This document shows, piece after piece, positions 14,545 through 16,574 of a stretch of DNA of 16,574 bases. The stretch lies in the NCBI RefSeq assembly GCF_900545205.1, contig NZ_UQYC01000044.1:1-16574 (forward strand), written 5' to 3'. The stretch comes from an uncultured Veillonella sp. GTDB lineage: Bacteria > Bacillota > Negativicutes > Veillonellales > Veillonellaceae. The notes under the pieces were generated by a model. The model did not search any database, was not told the origin of the DNA, and was given only the letters and a program-made list of their open reading frames with translations. How positions within the stretch are numbered: the first letter of the stretch is position 1; each line of letters opens with the position of its first letter. Both the position numbers and the translations under genes were made by a program.

Positions 14545-14573
14545 TAGTTATTACCAATCGTTTATAATAACTA
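14545..14573 (+). promoter_or_regulatory. 9-bp inverted repeat overlapping a TATAAT upstream of the PepSY gene
   Basis: TAGTTATTA (14545-14553) and TAATAACTA (14565-14573) are perfect inverted copies with an 11-base spacer. TATAAT at 14563-14568 overlaps the right arm and could be the -10 of the PepSY gene, without a clear -35. This would leave a leader of about 140 bases. Confidence 0.4.
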
Positions 14574-14647
14574 AAAGATATACTCATCTTCATACAAAAA
14601 TCTTTGGATTTCATCTTATATTCATGTAGCAACATTAAATTATACGT

Positions 14648-14671
14648 AAGTAGATTGAGTAAAATCTACTT
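14648..14671 (+). promoter_or_regulatory. leader hairpin upstream of the PepSY gene
   Basis: AAGTAGATT (14648-14656) and AATCTACTT (14663-14671) make a 9-bp stem with a 6-base loop, about 30 bases before the AGGAGG ribosome site. No T-run follows, so it is not a terminator. It could be an mRNA-stabilising 5' stem; this is inferred. Confidence 0.4.
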
Positions 14672-14717
14672 TCACAAAACAGTATATAAAAGTACCTTAT
14701 ATTAGGAGGCATTCATT

Positions 14718-15305
14718 ATGAAAAATGTGAAGAAAGTATCAAAGGTATTATGTGCATTTGGCGTTAGTACAGTATTATTAGCAGGCGTAGTTGGCGCAGC
14801 TAGCAACCATGCTTACAACAACAATAGCAACTGGAAAGGCGTTGGTAGCGTAGCTCCATCCGCTCAAGCTAACTATTCTGTTGATTACATGGGCGCTGTT
14901 ACAGTTTTCCAACAAAACTTCCCTGGCGCTACTGTAAAATCTATTTCTTACGATGCTAAACATAACCCTTACTATGAAGTAGAAGGTTACTACAACAATC
15001 GTGCAGTAGAACTTAAAGTAGACGAAGCAACTGGCCAAATCGTTGGTAAAGAAGTTAAAGGCTATGCTAAAGCTAACAAAACTATTAACGTTCAAAACAT
15101 CATCATCCCTGAAGTAGCTGAAACAAAAGCTCTTGAAAAAGTTGGTTCCGACTTCCAAACTATGGAATGGACTGTTGAACGTGAAAACGGCCGAGCTGTA
15201 TACAAATTCGACATGACAACTGGTGGCGATAAAAAAGCAGAAGTAAAAGTTGATGGCATGAACGGTAAAGTTTTAAGTGCTAAAGTAAAAACTACAAAAT
15301 ACTAA
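14718..15305 (+). CDS. secreted protein with two PepSY-like repeats
   Basis: Function unknown. PepSY domains are found in secreted or membrane proteins and are thought to inhibit or modulate proteases or bind ligands at the surface. Seen: a signal peptide (basic KNVKKVSK, hydrophobic VLCAFGVSTVLLAGVVGA, cleavage near AASNHA, about residue 27-32), a short Asn/Ser linker, then PepSY 1 (about 57-115: VFQQNFPGATVKSISYD … YYEVEGYY … LKVDEATGQIVG) and a weaker PepSY 2 (about 134-193: ALEKVGSDFQTMEW … YKFDMTT … KVDGMNGKVLSAKVK). There is no membrane anchor or LPXTG. Length 195 aa. AGGAGG nine bases before the ATG and a highly biased codon set (AAA, GAA, GCT, GTT/GTA) suggest strong expression. Monocistronic, with an unusually long structured 3' tail. 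Confidence 0.82.
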   Translation: MKNVKKVSKVLCAFGVSTVLLAGVVGAASNHAYNNNSNWKGVGSVAPSAQANYSVDYMGAVTVFQQNFPGATVKSISYDAKHNPYYEVEGYYNNRAVELKVDEATGQIVGKEVKGYAKANKTINVQNIIIPEVAETKALEKVGSDFQTMEWTVERENGRAVYKFDMTTGGDKKAEVKVDGMNGKVLSAKVKTTKY

Positions 15306-15547
15306 GAAGCTCTTTTCATCTAGTGAACCCCTATCCTAACCCACTAAGATGACACACTACACATATAACACACATACTATACACACAGTATCCCAATGGA
15401 TACACTCTCTAACACACAAACTAACACACAAACTTAGAGAGCCCTATAACTCATAAAGGGCTCTCCCAAAACCCTATCTCACACAATAGGTAAAAGGTCT
15501 GTGCTCACACACCACAGACCGAACGTTACACACACTATACTCCCTTT
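15306..15547 (+). other. CA-rich multi-hairpin 3' region after the PepSY gene, possible structured RNA
   Basis: No gene is seen between the PepSY stop and the terminator at 15548, yet the strand is full of short stems joined by ACACA-rich linkers. These are TCATCTAGTG/CACT-A-AGATGA (15316-15325/15342-15352, one bulge), GTATCC/GGATAC (15388-15393/15398-15403), CTCTCTAA/TTAGAGAG (15405-15412/15434-15441), GAGAGCCC/GGGCTCTC (15437-15444/15458-15465), CCTAT/ATAGG (15473-15477/15486-15490) and GGTCTGTG/CACAGACC (15496-15503/15513-15520). The last two share the loop CTCACACA. The linkers are poor in G. It reads as a transcribed, structured 3' UTR or an RNA processed from it; its role is unknown. 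Confidence 0.5.
15409..15432. repeat. 12-bp tandem duplication inside a hairpin loop
   Basis: CTAACACACAAA occurs at 15409-15420 and directly again at 15421-15432, forming most of the loop of the CTCTCTAA/TTAGAGAG stem. It adds to the ACACA-rich single-stranded character of this region. Confidence 0.9.
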
Positions 15548-15583
15548 AAAAGACCTTGGATCGTTGAATTCAAGGTCTTTTTT
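15548..15583 (+). terminator. intrinsic terminator ending the PepSY transcript
   Basis: AAAAGACCTTG (15548-15558) and CAAGGTCTTTT (15571-15581) form an 11-bp stem with a 12-base loop followed by T to 15583. This places the likely 3' end about 280 bases past the PepSY stop codon. Confidence 0.88.
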
Positions 15584-15618
15584 CTATCCTCTATCCTCTA
15601 TCCTCTATCCTCTATCCT
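15584..15618. repeat. five tandem copies of the heptamer CTATCCT
   Basis: Five exact back-to-back copies of CTATCCT begin one base after the terminator T-run. A 7-base unit with no interruption is prone to slippage and copy-number change. The block lies between genes, so no frame is affected. From 15622 to 15700 I see nothing further. Confidence 0.95.
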
Positions 15619-15700
15619 CCAGATATTACTATCTATTTATAGAGATCTACTACAACACAACAAACTAATTTACAATTAATCAGAATATATATTTAACACA

Positions 15701-15729
15701 AAAAGACCTCCCACGAAGGGAGGTCTTTT
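15701..15729. terminator. intrinsic terminator downstream of metY
   Basis: AAAAGACCTCCC (15701-15712) and GGGAGGTCTTTT (15718-15729) form a perfect 12-bp stem with a 5-base loop. On the minus strand it is followed by five T and lies about 120 bases beyond the metY stop, so it most likely ends that transcript; it is near-symmetric and could act both ways. The stretch 15730-15851 shows nothing else. Confidence 0.88.
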
Positions 15730-15851
15730 GTATAAGTTTTATAGGTCTGATAGTTTGTGTTCTATTTCTTAAGCGAGGTCAGAGCTCAAGAATGTCATTT
15801 GTATGTTCTGAAAGTTTGATCTATAGTATTTCCATAATGGAAGTAAGAAAA

Positions 15852-16574
15852 TTATGCTTTATCCAAAGCTTGTGCCAAGTCTTCGATGATGTCATCGATA
15901 TTTTCAAGGCCGATGGATACACGGATCATATCTGGTGTTACGCCAGCAGATTTTTGTTGTTCTTCGTTAAGTTGTGCATGTGTTGTAGATGCAGGATGAA
16001 TAACAAGAGATTTAGCATCTGCTACGTTAGCAAGGTTGGAGAAGATTTCCAAAGAGTCAACAAGTTTAATACCTGCTTCTTTACCACCTTTTACGCCGAA
16101 TGTGAATACAGCACCAACACCTTTAGGGAAGTATTTATCTGCTAAAGCTTTGTATTTGCTGTCTTCTAATTCTGGGTAGCTTACCCATGCTACTTTAGGG
16201 TGTTTGCTCAAGAAATCTACTACTTTACGAGCATTTTCTACGTGACGTTCTACGCGCAAGGACAATGTTTCAACGCCTTGCAAGATTTGCCATGCTGCAA
16301 GTGGAGTAATGCATGCGCCAGTATCACGAAGCAATTGAGCACGAATTTTTACAGTGAATGGGATTGGCAAATCACCATATACTAAGCCATTGTAGTGTTC
16401 GTCACCTTCGGAGAAACCAGGGTATTTACCAGAACCTTTATAGTCGAATTTACCAGATTCTACTACTACGCCAGCCAATGTTGTACCGTGACCACCAAGG
16501 TATTTAGTAGCAGAGTGTACAACTACGTCAGCACCATGTTCTAATGGACGGAATAAGTATGGAGATGCAAATGT
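15852..16574 (-). CDS. metY: O-acetylhomoserine sulfhydrylase MetY (3' part)
   Basis: PLP enzyme that makes homocysteine from O-acetylhomoserine and sulfide in methionine synthesis; cytoplasmic. The frame is open to the window edge, so the first part of the gene lies outside; about 240 C-terminal residues are visible. Seen: SPYLFRPLEHGADVVVHSATKYLGGHGT at the right edge, where the Lys of HSATKYLGG is the PLP-binding lysine. This is followed by the MetY-type insertion with the GKYPGFSEGDEHYNGL strip, LLRDTGACITPLAAWQILQGVETLSLRVERH and VIHPASTTHAQL, then SIGLENIDDIIEDLAQAL at the end. The long insert distinguishes MetY from MetB/MetC. A TTG inside the visible part could be mistaken for a start, but the reading continues through the lysine motif upstream of it. 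Terminated at 15701-15729. Confidence 0.94.
   Translation of the reverse strand, partial: TFASPYLFRPLEHGADVVVHSATKYLGGHGTTLAGVVVESGKFDYKGSGKYPGFSEGDEHYNGLVYGDLPIPFTVKIRAQLLRDTGACITPLAAWQILQGVETLSLRVERHVENARKVVDFLSKHPKVAWVSYPELEDSKYKALADKYFPKGVGAVFTFGVKGGKEAGIKLVDSLEIFSNLANVADAKSLVIHPASTTHAQLNEEQQKSAGVTPDMIRVSIGLENIDDIIEDLAQALDKA

Noticed and set aside
15306..15620. CRISPR array suggested by short repeats and hairpins
   Set aside because: Repeats are of different sequence and spacing, the heptamer block has no spacers, and no cas gene is near.
15792..16145. Plus-strand open frame of 117 codons opposite metY
   Set aside because: It lies over the strongly supported metY frame, is Cys/Phe-rich nonsense and has no ribosome site.

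Overview
The window looks like a chromosomal segment of a low-GC anaerobic Negativicute, most probably Veillonella or a close relative. I infer this from the AT-rich sequence, the protein style, the frequent GGAGG ribosome sites and the gene mix (B12-dependent QueG, CbiZ, ECF-type BioY, MetY). No database search was possible. There are no tRNA, rRNA, IS, phage or CRISPR sequences that I can see. It is ordinary core and metabolic DNA with a few odd loci.

Layout. 1-65 holds the 5' end of a minus-strand gene. queG (220-1095, +) encodes epoxyqueuosine reductase. A minus-strand run of three genes follows: mscS-type channel (3869-2940), a D-Ala-D-Ala carboxypeptidase (2915-2058) and a YfbR-like HD 5'-nucleotidase (1915-1325). 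cbiZ (4034-4810, +) is a stand-alone cobinamide-salvage gene. It converges on a minus-strand set: pncB (8262-6811), nadE (6802-6035) and an L-asparaginase gene (5945-4968). pepD (8575-10023, +) diverges from pncB. From 10449 to 13667 (+) lies an operon of a COG0523/CobW GTPase, a natural fusion of a second CobW-like P-loop domain to a UPF0718/ArsP_1-type permease, and a TIGR03943/DUF1980 protein. bioY (14375-13809, -) and a secreted PepSY-like gene (14718-15305, +) diverge from a shared control region. The 3' end of metY (16574-15852, -) closes the window.

How the genes fit together. pncB and nadE are two steps of nicotinate-to-NAD salvage (the adenylyltransferase step, NadD, is not here). 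The asparaginase next to the ammonia-type NadE could supply ammonia or aspartate. QueG needs cobalamin and CbiZ salvages its precursors, but they are not in one operon. The cobW / cobW-permease / TIGR03943 set pairs nucleotide-hydrolysing metallochaperone-like domains with a membrane permease and its usual partner. It is the best candidate here for a poorly described system, probably for metal (zinc-like) handling or export.

Non-coding highlights are: a long CA-rich, multi-hairpin 3' region after the PepSY gene (15306-15583); a heptamer repeat (15584-15618); crossed terminators between cbiZ and the asparaginase gene; a perfect 12-bp hairpin just upstream of yfbR; and several inverted repeats over promoters (pncB/pepD, cobW, bioY/PepSY).
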